NCBI RefSeq assembly: GCF_002119405.1
Contig: NZ_MTBG01000013.1
Location: 29,624 to 93,623 of the forward strand
DNA from: Pseudoruegeria sp. SK021
GTDB taxonomy: Bacteria > Pseudomonadota > Alphaproteobacteria > Rhodobacterales > Rhodobacteraceae
Length of the DNA stretch: 64,000 bases
Reading direction: 5' to 3'
The notes under the pieces were generated by a model. The model was not told the DNA's origin, searched no databases, and was given only the letters and a program-made list of their open reading frames with translations. Below are positions 29,828 through 39,051 of this stretch, one piece after another (the first letter of the stretch is position 1; every line of letters starts with the position of its first letter). Both the position numbers and the translations under genes were made by a program.

Positions 29828-31375
29828 CTAGCCATGCGCATCAACTGTCTTGTCCTTCGGGGGCACCTTCATCAACAGCGCCGCCATCGCCAATCCCGCA
29901 AACAGAACCGTGATCAATAGGAAAATGTCGACGAAGGACATGACCGTGGCTTGCTGCTGAACCCGCAGGCTCAATTGCATCAACGCGCCGGTGGCCCCTT
30001 CCAGACCCTGTGCGTCGAGGTTTGCCTCCATCATCGACAATTGCCGCAACACTTCCGGGTTTGACCAATTCAGATGCTCAGACAGGCGCTCGGCATGCAG
30101 GACATTGCGATTCGACAGCAGGGTGTTGATGACCGCAAGCCCCACAGCACCGCCCAGATTGCGCATCAGGTTGTACAGGCCCGATGCCCCTTTCATTTTC
30201 GAGGCCGGCAAGGTGCCAAGGGCAAGGTTGTTGATCGGCACCATACAGATCATCAACGACAACCCGCGCAAGATTTGCGGCACCAGCAATTCGTTGAAAT
30301 CCCAATCCGCGGTTAGCCCCGTCAGCATCCATGTCGACGTGGCGAACCCCAGAAATCCGAGCAGCAACATCAGCCGCAGGTCAATTTTCGACGCCAACAT
30401 CCCAGCAAGCGGCGCTGAGGCGAACATCGCCAGCCCGGACACAAACACCGTCTGTCCAATCATCAGGCTGTCATAGCCCCGGATCGACGACAGATAGAGC
30501 GGGTACAAATAGGTCAGCCCGTAAAGCCCGATCCCCATCACGAACGAAAACAGCGAGCCGACGGAAAAGTTGGCGTTGGTAAAGGCCGACAGATCAACAA
30601 TGGGCTCATCACGGGTCAAGGCCCGCCAGAAGGTGACAACACCGCCGACCACCATCACCCCGGCCAAAATGGCCACAAGGTGATCTTGAAACCAGTCGTT
30701 GTTTGGGCCTTCCTCCAGCACATACTCCATGCCGCCCAGAAACCCGGCCAGCGCCGCCAGACCGATCCAGTCAAAGCGTTTGAGCAGCGGCCAATCCGGC
30801 TTATCAAAGTCGATCAACAGATAAGCCCCGATCGCCACGGCAATTCCCGGTGGAACATTGACCAGAAACAGCCAATGCCATGACAGGGTCGCACTCAGAT
30901 ATCCGCCCACGGTCGGACCAACGGTCGGCGCTAGAGTCGCAATCAACCCGATCATTGGCGACACAAGATTGCGCTTGGAGGGTGGAAAGATCGTAAATGC
31001 CGCCGCAAAGACTGCTGGGATCATGCCGCCGCCCAGAAAGCCCTGCACCCCGCGCCAAAGGATCATCTCATTGATCGATCCCGCAGTCGCGCACATGAAA
31101 CTGGCGGCAGTAAATCCCGCAGCCGAGATGGAAAACAGCAGCCGCGTTGACATCGCCCGTGCCAGAAACCCCGACAGCGGAATCATGATAACCTCGGCGA
31201 TCAGGTAACTGGTCTGAACCCAGCTGATCTCATCCGGGCTGGCGGCCAACCCCGCCTGAATTTCGGGCAAAGACGCCGACACGATCTGAATGTCGAGAAT
31301 GGCCATGAACATGCCGACGACCATCACCAAAAAGGCGATCAGTCGGCGCGGTGTCATCTCTGGTTCGGCGGACAT
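29828..31375 (-). CDS. emrB: EmrB-type multidrug efflux MFS transporter (DHA2, 14 TMS)
   Basis: Inner-membrane proton-drug antiporter of about 515 aa. The N-terminus MTPRRLIAFLVMVVGMFMAILD, shortened to VVGMFMAILD with DIQIVSASLPEI, matches the motif of TM1, and motif C of antiporters is visible as APTVGPTVGGYLS. ATG 31375 was chosen; it overlaps the end of the upstream emrA by 1 bp of spacing, so translation is coupled. With EmrA it should form an inner membrane-periplasm pump that uses a TolC-like outer membrane channel encoded elsewhere. Confidence 0.92.
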   Translation of the reverse strand: MSAEPEMTPRRLIAFLVMVVGMFMAILDIQIVSASLPEIQAGLAASPDEISWVQTSYLIAEVIMIPLSGFLARAMSTRLLFSISAAGFTAASFMCATAGSINEMILWRGVQGFLGGGMIPAVFAAAFTIFPPSKRNLVSPMIGLIATLAPTVGPTVGGYLSATLSWHWLFLVNVPPGIAVAIGAYLLIDFDKPDWPLLKRFDWIGLAALAGFLGGMEYVLEEGPNNDWFQDHLVAILAGVMVVGGVVTFWRALTRDEPIVDLSAFTNANFSVGSLFSFVMGIGLYGLTYLYPLYLSSIRGYDSLMIGQTVFVSGLAMFASAPLAGMLASKIDLRLMLLLGFLGFATSTWMLTGLTADWDFNELLVPQILRGLSLMICMVPINNLALGTLPASKMKGASGLYNLMRNLGGAVGLAVINTLLSNRNVLHAERLSEHLNWSNPEVLRQLSMMEANLDAQGLEGATGALMQLSLRVQQQATVMSFVDIFLLITVLFAGLAMAALLMKVPPKDKTVDAHG

Positions 31376-31376
31376 C

Positions 31377-32576
31377 TCACTGGGCCGCAGCAAGCGCGGC
31401 GATATCGGCCGTCTTTGTCGCAGCGGCCCCACCGGTCCGGCTGTCAACTTCGACGGTCACGGACAAGCCCGCGCGGATACCGCCAGTCGCCAGCGCCGCA
31501 TCGGGCACATTGATCCGCACCGGCACGCGCTGCACCACCTTGGTGAAGTTGCCGGTGGCATTGTCCGCTGGCAACAGCGAAAACACCGCCCCGGTGGCCG
31601 GGGACGCCGACGCCACCGTGCTGGCAAAGTCTTGCCCCGGCAGGGCGTCGAACGACAGATGCACGGTGGAGCCGGGCACAATGCCATCCATCTGTGTTTC
31701 CTTGAAATTTGCCTCGACATAGAGACCGTCTTGCGGGACCAACGCGGCCAACCGCACCCCGGCAGAGACCAGATCGCCGGTCTCGATGGCAAGATTGGCA
31801 ATCACGCCGTCAACAGGGGCGCGCAGGACAGTGAGATCAAGATCGCGTTGTGCTTGATCCACCGCGATGTCCAGCGCGCGCCGTGCACCGTCTGATTCCG
31901 CCCGCTCCGCTTGCAAGACCGCGACCTGCGCTTCGGCACTGGCGACAAAGGCCCGCGCTTTGGCCATCTCGGCGGTCGCGGTCTCGAAATCCTCAATCGC
32001 GGCATCCAATTGCGCCTGCGCCACCACCTTGCGATCCGACAGGCCTTGGACCCGGGTTAAAGTGGTCTGGGCGTTTCGCAATTGCGCCTGCGCCGAATCG
32101 CGCATCGCCTCGGCCTCGGCCACACTGGCTTTGGCGGCGGTGATCTGGGCGTCGATTCGCTGCAAGGTCAAACCCGCCGTCGCCACCCGGCTTTTCGCCG
32201 TTTCAAGCGCATTGCGGTAATCGCCATCGTCCAATCGGATTAAGACGTCACCGGCGGCCACTCGGTCATTGGCCTGTACGGCAAGGTCGGTCACATAGCC
32301 TTGGACCCGGCTGGAAATCAGGGTGATGTCGGCGTCGACATAGGCATCATCGGTCGAAACCATGAACCGGCCCGTCGTCCACCACTGATACCCCTCATAT
32401 CCACCTGCCCCGATCACGGCGGCGGCAAGCAGACCGAAGATCACCGGTTTCAGGCCTCGGCGTTTGACCGAAGCCGCCTCAGGGCGGGCATGAGGCTGCG
32501 AGACCGGAACCCGGATCGTGCTGACCGGCGGCAAGCTGGCGCGCGGTGTCTCTGTCGTGGTCGGGTCTTGGGTCAT
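31377..32576 (-). CDS. emrA: EmrA/HlyD-type membrane fusion protein
   Basis: Periplasmic adaptor of 399 aa. A cytoplasmic N-terminal tail (about 1-40) precedes one membrane helix (PVIFGLLAAAVIGAGGY), then the biotinyl-lipoyl-like half (TDDAYVDADITLISSRVQGY), a long coiled-coil hairpin (about 110-220, repeated Ala/Glu/Gln heptads), and the return strand LRAPVDGVIANLAIETGD. ATG 32576 was chosen; the frame reaches 32612. It is the first gene after the operator region and is followed directly by emrB. Confidence 0.93.
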   Translation of the reverse strand: MTQDPTTTETPRASLPPVSTIRVPVSQPHARPEAASVKRRGLKPVIFGLLAAAVIGAGGYEGYQWWTTGRFMVSTDDAYVDADITLISSRVQGYVTDLAVQANDRVAAGDVLIRLDDGDYRNALETAKSRVATAGLTLQRIDAQITAAKASVAEAEAMRDSAQAQLRNAQTTLTRVQGLSDRKVVAQAQLDAAIEDFETATAEMAKARAFVASAEAQVAVLQAERAESDGARRALDIAVDQAQRDLDLTVLRAPVDGVIANLAIETGDLVSAGVRLAALVPQDGLYVEANFKETQMDGIVPGSTVHLSFDALPGQDFASTVASASPATGAVFSLLPADNATGNFTKVVQRVPVRINVPDAALATGGIRAGLSVTVEVDSRTGGAAATKTADIAALAAAQ

Positions 32577-32639
32577 TTGTGTGGTCCTTGCGGCATCCCC
32601 GGATGGGTACATCTGCGGGCGGGCTGGCGATCAGCCGGA

Positions 32640-32657
32640 TCGAACCGATTGGTTCGA
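32640..32657. promoter_or_regulatory. Operator 1 for the divergent TetR regulator
   Basis: TCGAACCGATTGGTTCGA is a perfect 18-bp palindrome (half-site CGAACC, 4-bp centre). A nearly identical copy lies 59 bp away centre to centre, also in the emrA-tetR gap. Two copies of one palindrome between a TetR gene and a pump operon is the classic operator layout. Confidence 0.75.
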
Positions 32658-32699
32658 GGATCGACTTAGGCCAGCCGACCGTGCCGATCAAGACTTCAC

Positions 32700-32715
32700 C
32701 GAACCGGTTGGTTCG
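32700..32715. promoter_or_regulatory. Operator 2 for the divergent TetR regulator
   Basis: CGAACCGGTTGGTTCG has the same CGAACC/GGTTCG arms as operator 1, with centre GGTT instead of GATT. It lies 48 bp before the tetR start and would let the regulator repress its own gene. Confidence 0.75.
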
Positions 32716-32762
32716 ATTATGCTGCACAGGTCCCTGTGCGAAATTGTTGGAGCTCGCCTTGA

Positions 32763-33452
32763 ATGAATAAGTTAGATTGCACCGGGCCGGACCACATCCC
32801 ACAAAAGCGCCGCCATGCAGCCGGCGCTGACCCGGCGAAGCGCGACCAGATTCTTGATGGTGCGGTCACCGCGTTTTTCAGTCGCGGCTTTGACGGCACC
32901 AGCATGAACGATGTCTGCCGCGCATCGAACGTATCCAAGGGGACGCTCTACGTCTATTTTGCCGACAAGGTGGCACTGTTCGAAGCCATGGTCTCGCGCG
33001 AACGGGACCGGTTGTTTCTGGGATTAGAGGCGACGCTGACCTCGGATCGACCCTTGGCCGAGAAACTGACCATCTTTGGCCGACAGGTGGCAGAAAGTCT
33101 TGGCTCCGACCGGGTGATCCGCACCCACCGCATGGTGATCGGTGCGGTCGAGACCCTTCCGGAACTAGGGGTTCGGTTCTACGATTCCGGCGCGCGCCGT
33201 GGTCAGGCGGGGTTGTTGAAGCTTCTCGAACGCGAAATCACACTGGGCCATCTGCGCATTCCCGATCCCGCCCTTGGCGCGTCGCAGTTTCTTGAATTGT
33301 GCCTTGCCGGGACGTTTCGGCAACGGCTGCTCGGCAAAGCTCCGCTGCCCCCCGCCCCGGACCGGATAGCGGCGACGGTCGACAGTGCGGTCACAATGTT
33401 TCTCACCGCCTATGCCGTGGGTGACAGGCAGGGCGGCACCGGCGCGGTTTAA
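32763..33452 (+). CDS. TetR/AcrR family transcriptional regulator
   Basis: A 229-aa repressor. The N-terminal helix-turn-helix domain (about 25-75) has KRDQILDGAVTAFFSRGFDG, TSMNDVCRASNVSKGTLYVY and YFADKVALFEAM; the C-terminal half is the ligand-binding/dimer domain. It is divergent from emrAB, with two palindromic operators between, so it most likely represses emrAB and itself until a drug-like ligand binds. It converges with the ClC gene, with 4 bp between the stops. Confidence 0.93.
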   Translation: MNKLDCTGPDHIPQKRRHAAGADPAKRDQILDGAVTAFFSRGFDGTSMNDVCRASNVSKGTLYVYFADKVALFEAMVSRERDRLFLGLEATLTSDRPLAEKLTIFGRQVAESLGSDRVIRTHRMVIGAVETLPELGVRFYDSGARRGQAGLLKLLEREITLGHLRIPDPALGASQFLELCLAGTFRQRLLGKAPLPPAPDRIAATVDSAVTMFLTAYAVGDRQGGTGAV

Positions 33453-33456
33453 CCGG

Positions 33457-35145
33457 TTAGCGATGTTCCTCGGCGGCGGTCGCGGCCAGCATGTTCGCAT
33501 AGGCCATGAACGCATCCGCCCGGTACAGCGTGCCCACATAGACCGGTGGCCCCACCCCCTGCGCGGGCGCAGCGATGACCGGCAAGTAATCCGCGCTATC
33601 CGGTTGGAACAGCACCATAGCCTGTTCCAAGGTTGCGCCCGGCGCCACAGATTGGCCCGCGCCGATCAACGCAGCGCTTTCAGGCGGAAACGGCGCACCG
33701 GGATAGGACCGTTTGCGCAAGACCTCAGAGACCGGAACGGTTGCCAGGAGATAGGCTTGCGGACCGGCGCTTAAGCGGACCCCGCGCCGTTCCAGTTGGG
33801 TCAAAAAGAAAGAGCGCTCGACGACCCGGCTGGCCAGCGCCGTCGACAAAGACACGGCTGTCATCACCGCAAGTCCTGTTTGCCAGTCCCCGGTCAGTTC
33901 AAACACGATCAGCGTGGTCGAAATCGGTGCGCCCAGCACCGCCGCAGCGACCGCGCCCATGCCTGCCAGCGCATAGAGCGTCTCAGAGCCAGAGACGTGC
34001 GGGAAGATGCTGGTGGCCACCATTCCGAAGGCCAGACCGGACAACGCCCCCACCATCAGCGACGGTGAGAACACGCCGCCGCCCATACGCCCGCCGAACG
34101 TGATGGCCACAGCGACGCATTTGATGACCGCAAACAGAACCGCATCGTGAAAGGTCAACTGCCCGGTCAGGGCCGAGGCCGTCGTCTGATACCCGACCCC
34201 GATCACATGCGGGAACCAGATCGCAACCAACCCCATCAACAATCCGGCGAACGCGGGCCGCAACCAGCGTTTCATCCCGGTCCGCCGGGTGATGTAGGTA
34301 CCCACATCCTCGGCCCAGAACACTGCCAGCATCAAAGCAATGGCAATCAAGCCGCTCACCAAGCCAAGAACAAGAAACGCCGGCAGTTCGACGTAAAAGT
34401 CCAGACTGCCCGGCTCTGGCAGGACAAACTCGGTTACGCCGCCAAATTCCAGCCGGTTGATCACGGTTCCTGCTACCGACGCGATCACAATCGGGGCAAA
34501 GGCGTTCAGCGCGAAGTGGCGTAGCACCACCTCCAGCGCAAACAGCGCCCCCGCAATCGGGGCATTGAACGACGCCGAAACCGCACCGGCCACGGCACAG
34601 CCCAGAAGATCGCGGCCCGTGACCCCATCGCAGCGCAGCCGCACACACACCCAGGTTGAGATGGTCGCCGCCAGATGCACAACCGGGCCTTCGCGTCCGG
34701 TGGAGCCACCGGTCGACACCGTGATCAAAGAGGCCACCGCCGAGGCGACCCCCTCCTTGACCGCCACCCGGCCCCCATTCAGGGCCGCGCCTTCGATCAC
34801 ATCTGCCACCGTGTGAACCGACCCGTTCGGGGTGAACCGATCCAAAATCAGCCCAACAACAAGCCCCCCCACCACCGGCACCGTGATCAGCCACCACCAC
34901 GGCAAACCGTTGAGGACGGTTGCCAGCGTTCGGCCATCGGTCCCGTAGACAAGCAAGGTTAGCCGATCAATGCTGAGCCGAAACAACAGAGCTGCAAACC
35001 CGGCTGCGGCGCCGATCACCAATGCAAGACACCAAAACCACAGCTTGGCGGGCCATCGCACGCGCATACGCCGCCAATTCCGCACCACGACCGACCCGAT
35101 TCCAGGCCGGGTCTCGGCAGGGCCAAGGTTCTTCGCGCCGGTCAC
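33457..35145 (-). CDS. ClC-family chloride channel/transporter
   Basis: Polytopic membrane protein of about 562 aa. Selectivity-filter motifs are visible: GSTGREGPVVH, which contains the gating Glu, and GGRMGGGVFSPSL. The second half of the core carries GMGAVAAAVLGAPISTTLIVFE. The C-terminal tail (about 450-560) resembles a degenerate CBS region. The start shown is GTG 35145; a later in-frame ATG (at MRVRWPAK, residue 27) is possible, as neither has a strong ribosome site. Whether it is a channel or an H+/Cl- exchanger cannot be decided here. Confidence 0.9.
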   Translation of the reverse strand: MTGAKNLGPAETRPGIGSVVVRNWRRMRVRWPAKLWFWCLALVIGAAAGFAALLFRLSIDRLTLLVYGTDGRTLATVLNGLPWWWLITVPVVGGLVVGLILDRFTPNGSVHTVADVIEGAALNGGRVAVKEGVASAVASLITVSTGGSTGREGPVVHLAATISTWVCVRLRCDGVTGRDLLGCAVAGAVSASFNAPIAGALFALEVVLRHFALNAFAPIVIASVAGTVINRLEFGGVTEFVLPEPGSLDFYVELPAFLVLGLVSGLIAIALMLAVFWAEDVGTYITRRTGMKRWLRPAFAGLLMGLVAIWFPHVIGVGYQTTASALTGQLTFHDAVLFAVIKCVAVAITFGGRMGGGVFSPSLMVGALSGLAFGMVATSIFPHVSGSETLYALAGMGAVAAAVLGAPISTTLIVFELTGDWQTGLAVMTAVSLSTALASRVVERSFFLTQLERRGVRLSAGPQAYLLATVPVSEVLRKRSYPGAPFPPESAALIGAGQSVAPGATLEQAMVLFQPDSADYLPVIAAPAQGVGPPVYVGTLYRADAFMAYANMLAATAAEEHR

Positions 35146-35239
35146 GCAGACCCTTTAGGCGCACTGACACCACTCGCGCTCATCACCCCGTTGCCCCGCC
35201 CTTTCCTGCCCGACGCGATCCTGACGCATCCGACATGCA

Positions 35240-36895
35240 TCATGCCGACAGCAGCGCACGTGCGGCGTGACGCGCCTCCGTCGACACTTGATCCCCAGAA
35301 ATCATCCGGGCGATTTCATCAATGCGGTCCTGCGGCGCCAATGGCACAACGGTCGAGGTTGTCACGCCATCCGTCACCCGTTTTTCAACCCGCCAATGAT
35401 GCGCGCCCAAGGCGGCAACCTGCGGCGAATGGGTCACGACCAGAACCTGACCGCCACTGTCATTGGCCAACGCCGCCAGTCTGCGTCCCACCGCATCCGC
35501 CGTGGCCCCGCCGACGCCGCGGTCGATCTCGTCGAAGATCATGGTCACGCCGGAACTGTCCGAGGTCAGGCAAACCTTGAGCGCCAGCAGGAAGCGAGAC
35601 AACTCGCCCCCAGAGGCGATCTTTTCCAATGCCCCCGCCGGAGCGCCGGGGTTCGTCGCCACGCGGAAGGCCACGACATCGCGCCCATCGGGACCGTCCC
35701 GGCCAGGGTCCACCACCGTGGTAAACACGGCACGGTCCATCTTAAGCGGGGCCAGTTCGGCCATCATCGCCGCATCAAGCCGGCGTGCCGCTTGTTGCCG
35801 CGACAGGGTCAACGCGTCCGCAACCGCGTCCAGATCAGCCCGTGCTGCCGCCAAGTCCGCATCCAGCGCTGTCAACGTGTCGGCACCTTGGTCAATTCCG
35901 TCGATCCGTGCCGAAAAAGCATTCGCCAAAGCGGCCAGATCATCAGGCAACACATCATGCTTGCGCGCCAAGGCACGCAGGGCGAACAACCGCTCTTCAG
36001 TATTTTCCAACTCGAAGGGATCATAGCTGATCGCGTCAAGGCAGGCGTCGATCCCGGATTGTGCCTCGGCAAGTTCCGCCATCGCACGGTCCAGCGCCGC
36101 AATCGGAGCTTGAAGCTGGTCCTCCAGCCCACGCGCCGCATCTTCCAGCCACCGGGCCGCATCGGCAAACAGCCGCTCTACCCCAGCCGGTCCAAGGGCC
36201 TCAGCCGCTTGCTGCACGTCTTTACCCAACCGCTCCGCCGCCTGCATCCGACGCCGCGCCTTGTCCAACACCGCATCCTCGCCCGGTTGCGGGTTCAGGG
36301 CAGCAAGTTCGACAAGGGCATGGCGCAGGAACTCTTCTTCCTGACGCGCGGCCTCTAAGGTCTCTGCGGCAGTTGTGCGGGCCTTGCGGGCGGCAGCCAC
36401 CCGCCGCCACGCAACGCGCACACGGTCCAGCAGATCGGGATGCGCGGCAAAGCTATCCAGAAGGGCCAAATGCTGACGGGAATCCAGCAAGCCCCGGTCA
36501 TCGTGTTGGCCATGCAGTTCGACCAGACAATCGGACAACCCGCGCAACACCTCTCCGGTGCAGCGCCGGTCGTTGACCCAAGCGGTTTTCCGGCCATCGG
36601 GTGCGATGCTGCGACGAAGAACCAGCTCATCGCCATCCGGCAATCCGGCTTCTTGTAAAATCGCATGCGCCGCGTGATCCGCTGACAGATCGAAGCTGGC
36701 CGAGACCACGCCCTGCTTGGTGCCGTGCCGGACCAGATCGGTCCGCCCCCGCCACCCCAGAACGAATCCCAGACAATCTAGTAGGATGGATTTTCCTGTG
36801 CCGGTTTCGCCGGTCAACACATTCAGGCCCGGCTGGAATTCAAGATCCAGCCGCTCAATGATCAGGATATCGCGAATCTCTAGCCCCCGGAGCAT
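35240..36895 (-). CDS. recN: DNA repair protein RecN
   Basis: SMC-like ATPase for double-strand break repair, 551 aa. Walker A is GETGTGKS (about residues 29-36), the middle is coiled coil, the ABC signature region is ASGGELSRFLLAL, and Walker B is MIFDEIDRGVGG. It lies downstream of bamD (57 bp) on the same strand, a frequent arrangement in alphaproteobacteria. Confidence 0.96.
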   Translation of the reverse strand: MLRGLEIRDILIIERLDLEFQPGLNVLTGETGTGKSILLDCLGFVLGWRGRTDLVRHGTKQGVVSASFDLSADHAAHAILQEAGLPDGDELVLRRSIAPDGRKTAWVNDRRCTGEVLRGLSDCLVELHGQHDDRGLLDSRQHLALLDSFAAHPDLLDRVRVAWRRVAAARKARTTAAETLEAARQEEEFLRHALVELAALNPQPGEDAVLDKARRRMQAAERLGKDVQQAAEALGPAGVERLFADAARWLEDAARGLEDQLQAPIAALDRAMAELAEAQSGIDACLDAISYDPFELENTEERLFALRALARKHDVLPDDLAALANAFSARIDGIDQGADTLTALDADLAAARADLDAVADALTLSRQQAARRLDAAMMAELAPLKMDRAVFTTVVDPGRDGPDGRDVVAFRVATNPGAPAGALEKIASGGELSRFLLALKVCLTSDSSGVTMIFDEIDRGVGGATADAVGRRLAALANDSGGQVLVVTHSPQVAALGAHHWRVEKRVTDGVTTSTVVPLAPQDRIDEIARMISGDQVSTEARHAARALLSA

Positions 36896-36952
36896 CTCCG
36901 ACCGCCAACCCTTCCCACACCGCCACGCGCCCTTATCGGGCCCGTGCGTCCA

Positions 36953-37786
36953 TTAAATCCACTCGCCCTTGACCGACTGCCGATAGACGGCGCGGATCCA
37001 GCTTTCGCCCACCGGCTCCAGCAACAACCCCTGCCCGGTCAGCAACGTAAAGCTGTCCTGATACCATTCGGAAGACTGGTAGTTGTATCCCAGAACCGCC
37101 CCGGCTGTCTGCGCCTCATTCACCAAGCCCAACGACAGATAGCTTTCCACCAAGCGATGAAGCGCCTCTGGGGTCTGGCTGGTGGTCTGGAAGTCTTCAA
37201 CCACGACCCGGAACCGGTTGATGGCCGCTGCGTAATACCCCCGCTTGAGATAATAGCGCCCGATTTCCATCTCTTTGGCCGCAAGGTGATCGAAGGCCAG
37301 ATCAAACTTCAGAATCGCCGACCGTGCATATTCACTGTCGGGATAGCGTTCGATCACTGTCCGGAGGGCTTGCAAGGCCTGAAAGGTCAGACCCTGATCC
37401 CGGCCAACGTCGTCGATCTGATCGTAATAGCTAAGCGCCAAAAGATACTGCGCATAAGCCGCATCTTCGTCGGCGGGATAGAAGTCGATGTAGCGTTGCG
37501 CTGCCGCCCGGCTTTCGTCGTACAGCTTGTCACGATGCAACGCAAAAGCCTGCATAATCAACGCCCGCTTCGCCCACTCAGAATAGGGATACAGCCGTTC
37601 GACTTCGCTGAAGTACTTGGCGGAATCGACGTAGTTGCCGACCTCCAACTCGTACTCCGCCCGGTCATAAATTTCCTTGGGCGTAAAGTTCTCCAGTGGC
37701 GGCGGGCTGTCATCACCACAGCCAGCGACAAGCAGGGCAAGACACCCTGCTGCAACGACTCGCTTTAATCGCCCGGCTTTATTCAC
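36953..37786 (-). CDS. bamD: Outer membrane assembly lipoprotein BamD
   Basis: Lipoprotein of the BAM complex that inserts outer membrane beta-barrels. It has 277 aa with a GTG start at 37786 (VNKAGRLKRVV read with initiator Met). The signal peptide ends in the lipobox LVAGC (Cys about residue 23). Five TPR-like helical repeats follow, with YDRAEYELEVGNYVDSAKYF, RYPYSEWAKRA-type turns and YPDSEYARSA. The frame is open to 37885, but that part overlaps the lpxC terminator, which supports the shorter start. Confidence 0.94.
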   Translation of the reverse strand: MNKAGRLKRVVAAGCLALLVAGCGDDSPPPLENFTPKEIYDRAEYELEVGNYVDSAKYFSEVERLYPYSEWAKRALIMQAFALHRDKLYDESRAAAQRYIDFYPADEDAAYAQYLLALSYYDQIDDVGRDQGLTFQALQALRTVIERYPDSEYARSAILKFDLAFDHLAAKEMEIGRYYLKRGYYAAAINRFRVVVEDFQTTSQTPEALHRLVESYLSLGLVNEAQTAGAVLGYNYQSSEWYQDSFTLLTGQGLLLEPVGESWIRAVYRQSVKGEWI

Positions 37787-37844
37787 TGAAGACCCTGCCA
37801 AATCACGAGGTTCCTTACCCGTCAGGGTTGGACTAGCATGAAAG

Positions 37845-37875
37845 AAAACCGGGAAAAATGCCCTTTCCCGGTTTT
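37845..37875 (-). terminator. Intrinsic terminator after lpxC
   Basis: AAAACCGGGAAA (37845-37856) pairs with TTTCCCGGTTTT (37864-37875) around a 7-nt loop. On the minus strand the stem runs into TTTTCTTTC. It sits between lpxC and bamD, so bamD probably has its own promoter. Confidence 0.8.
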
Positions 37876-37911
37876 TCTGGATCAAATGATTGTTGAACGG
37901 GTTTTCGCCGA

Positions 37912-38832
37912 CTACGCACAGAGAGCCAGATCACCTTGACTGACCCCCGCACCGGGCAAGGAATACGTCGTTTCCGGATCGCATTCGACGATTTCATAGG
38001 CCGTCGGATCGGCGAAGACCGCACGCAGAAGCCGGTTCGTCATAGTGTGCCCGGCACGGACGCCAATGTAGCGGCCAAGAATCGGGGCCCCTGCCAATGC
38101 CAGATCCCCCAAGGCATCCAACATCTTGTGGCGAACCGGTTCATCCGTATGGCGCAGGCCGCCAGGGCTGACGACCAGATCGCCATCGAACACAACCGCG
38201 TTCGCCGTCGTTCCGCCAAGGGCCAACCCGGCTTCGCGCATCGCATCCACGTCGGACTGGCGACAGAACGTCCGGCTGTCACACAGCGTCCGGACAAACG
38301 CGCCATTGCGCATGTTCAGGCTGCGGCTCTGAGTCCCGATGGCGGCGTCCTCGAACGCAATGCTGAAATCGATGAACAGGCCGCTATCGGGCTCCAACCG
38401 GGCGACAGCGCCATTATGGGCAACTTCGACCGGGCGCAGAATCTTGATCGCCAAGCTTGCGCCAGACTGCGCCTCAAGACCTGATTGCAAGATCTTGCGC
38501 ACGAAGGGTGCCGCGCTGCCATCAAGAATCGGAACTTCGGGGCCGTCGATATCGATCAGCGCATTGCGCACCCCAAGACCGGCAAGGGCAGCCATCAAAT
38601 GCTCAATGGTCGATACCGTCACGCCAGTTTCGGTGCGCAGCTTGGTGCAAAGCGGCGACTGATCCACCATGTGCCACAAAGCCGGCAGATAAGCGTCGTC
38701 GCCAGCCGCATCGGTCCGGTGAAAGATAATGCCATGATCCACAGCAGCAGGCCGAACGGTCATGCGAACAGGACGACCGGAATGAAGACCGATCCCCTTG
38801 AATTCCACCGATGTTTTCAGTGTGGTTTGCAT
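37912..38832 (-). CDS. lpxC: UDP-3-O-acyl-N-acetylglucosamine deacetylase LpxC
   Basis: Zinc deacetylase at the committed step of lipid A synthesis, 306 aa. The N-terminus TLKTSVEFKGIGLHSGRPV, the zinc-binding EHLMAALAGLG and HKMLDALGDLALAG, and a late GHTMTN are all in place. ATG 38832 is preceded by GAGGGA. It is separated from ftsZ by an intrinsic terminator and a 219-bp gap, so it is transcribed on its own. Confidence 0.97.
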   Translation of the reverse strand: MQTTLKTSVEFKGIGLHSGRPVRMTVRPAAVDHGIIFHRTDAAGDDAYLPALWHMVDQSPLCTKLRTETGVTVSTIEHLMAALAGLGVRNALIDIDGPEVPILDGSAAPFVRKILQSGLEAQSGASLAIKILRPVEVAHNGAVARLEPDSGLFIDFSIAFEDAAIGTQSRSLNMRNGAFVRTLCDSRTFCRQSDVDAMREAGLALGGTTANAVVFDGDLVVSPGGLRHTDEPVRHKMLDALGDLALAGAPILGRYIGVRAGHTMTNRLLRAVFADPTAYEIVECDPETTYSLPGAGVSQGDLALCA

Positions 38833-39001
38833 GACGTCCCTCAACTTTCTGCGCAGAAACGCTGCGTTGATCCTTAGCTAATCGGGGGCCTGCGTCATCA
38901 CAACACACAGATTACAACGGTCTGAAACATGCGAATTCGGCCACCGGCGCAAATCCGCCCCTTGGGACAAAAGATTGGGTTAATCCGTTGATTATAAACG
39001 A

Positions 39002-39028
39002 AAAGAGCCGGCTGTTCGCCGGCTCTTT
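39002..39028 (-). terminator. Intrinsic terminator after ftsZ
   Basis: AAAGAGCCGGC (39002-39012) pairs with GCCGGCTCTTT (39018-39028) around a 5-nt loop; on the minus strand it runs into TCTTTTCGTTT. It lies 23 bp after the ftsZ stop and closes the dcw transcript. Confidence 0.88.
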
Positions 39029-39051
39029 CAGATCACATTTATTAATGTAAA

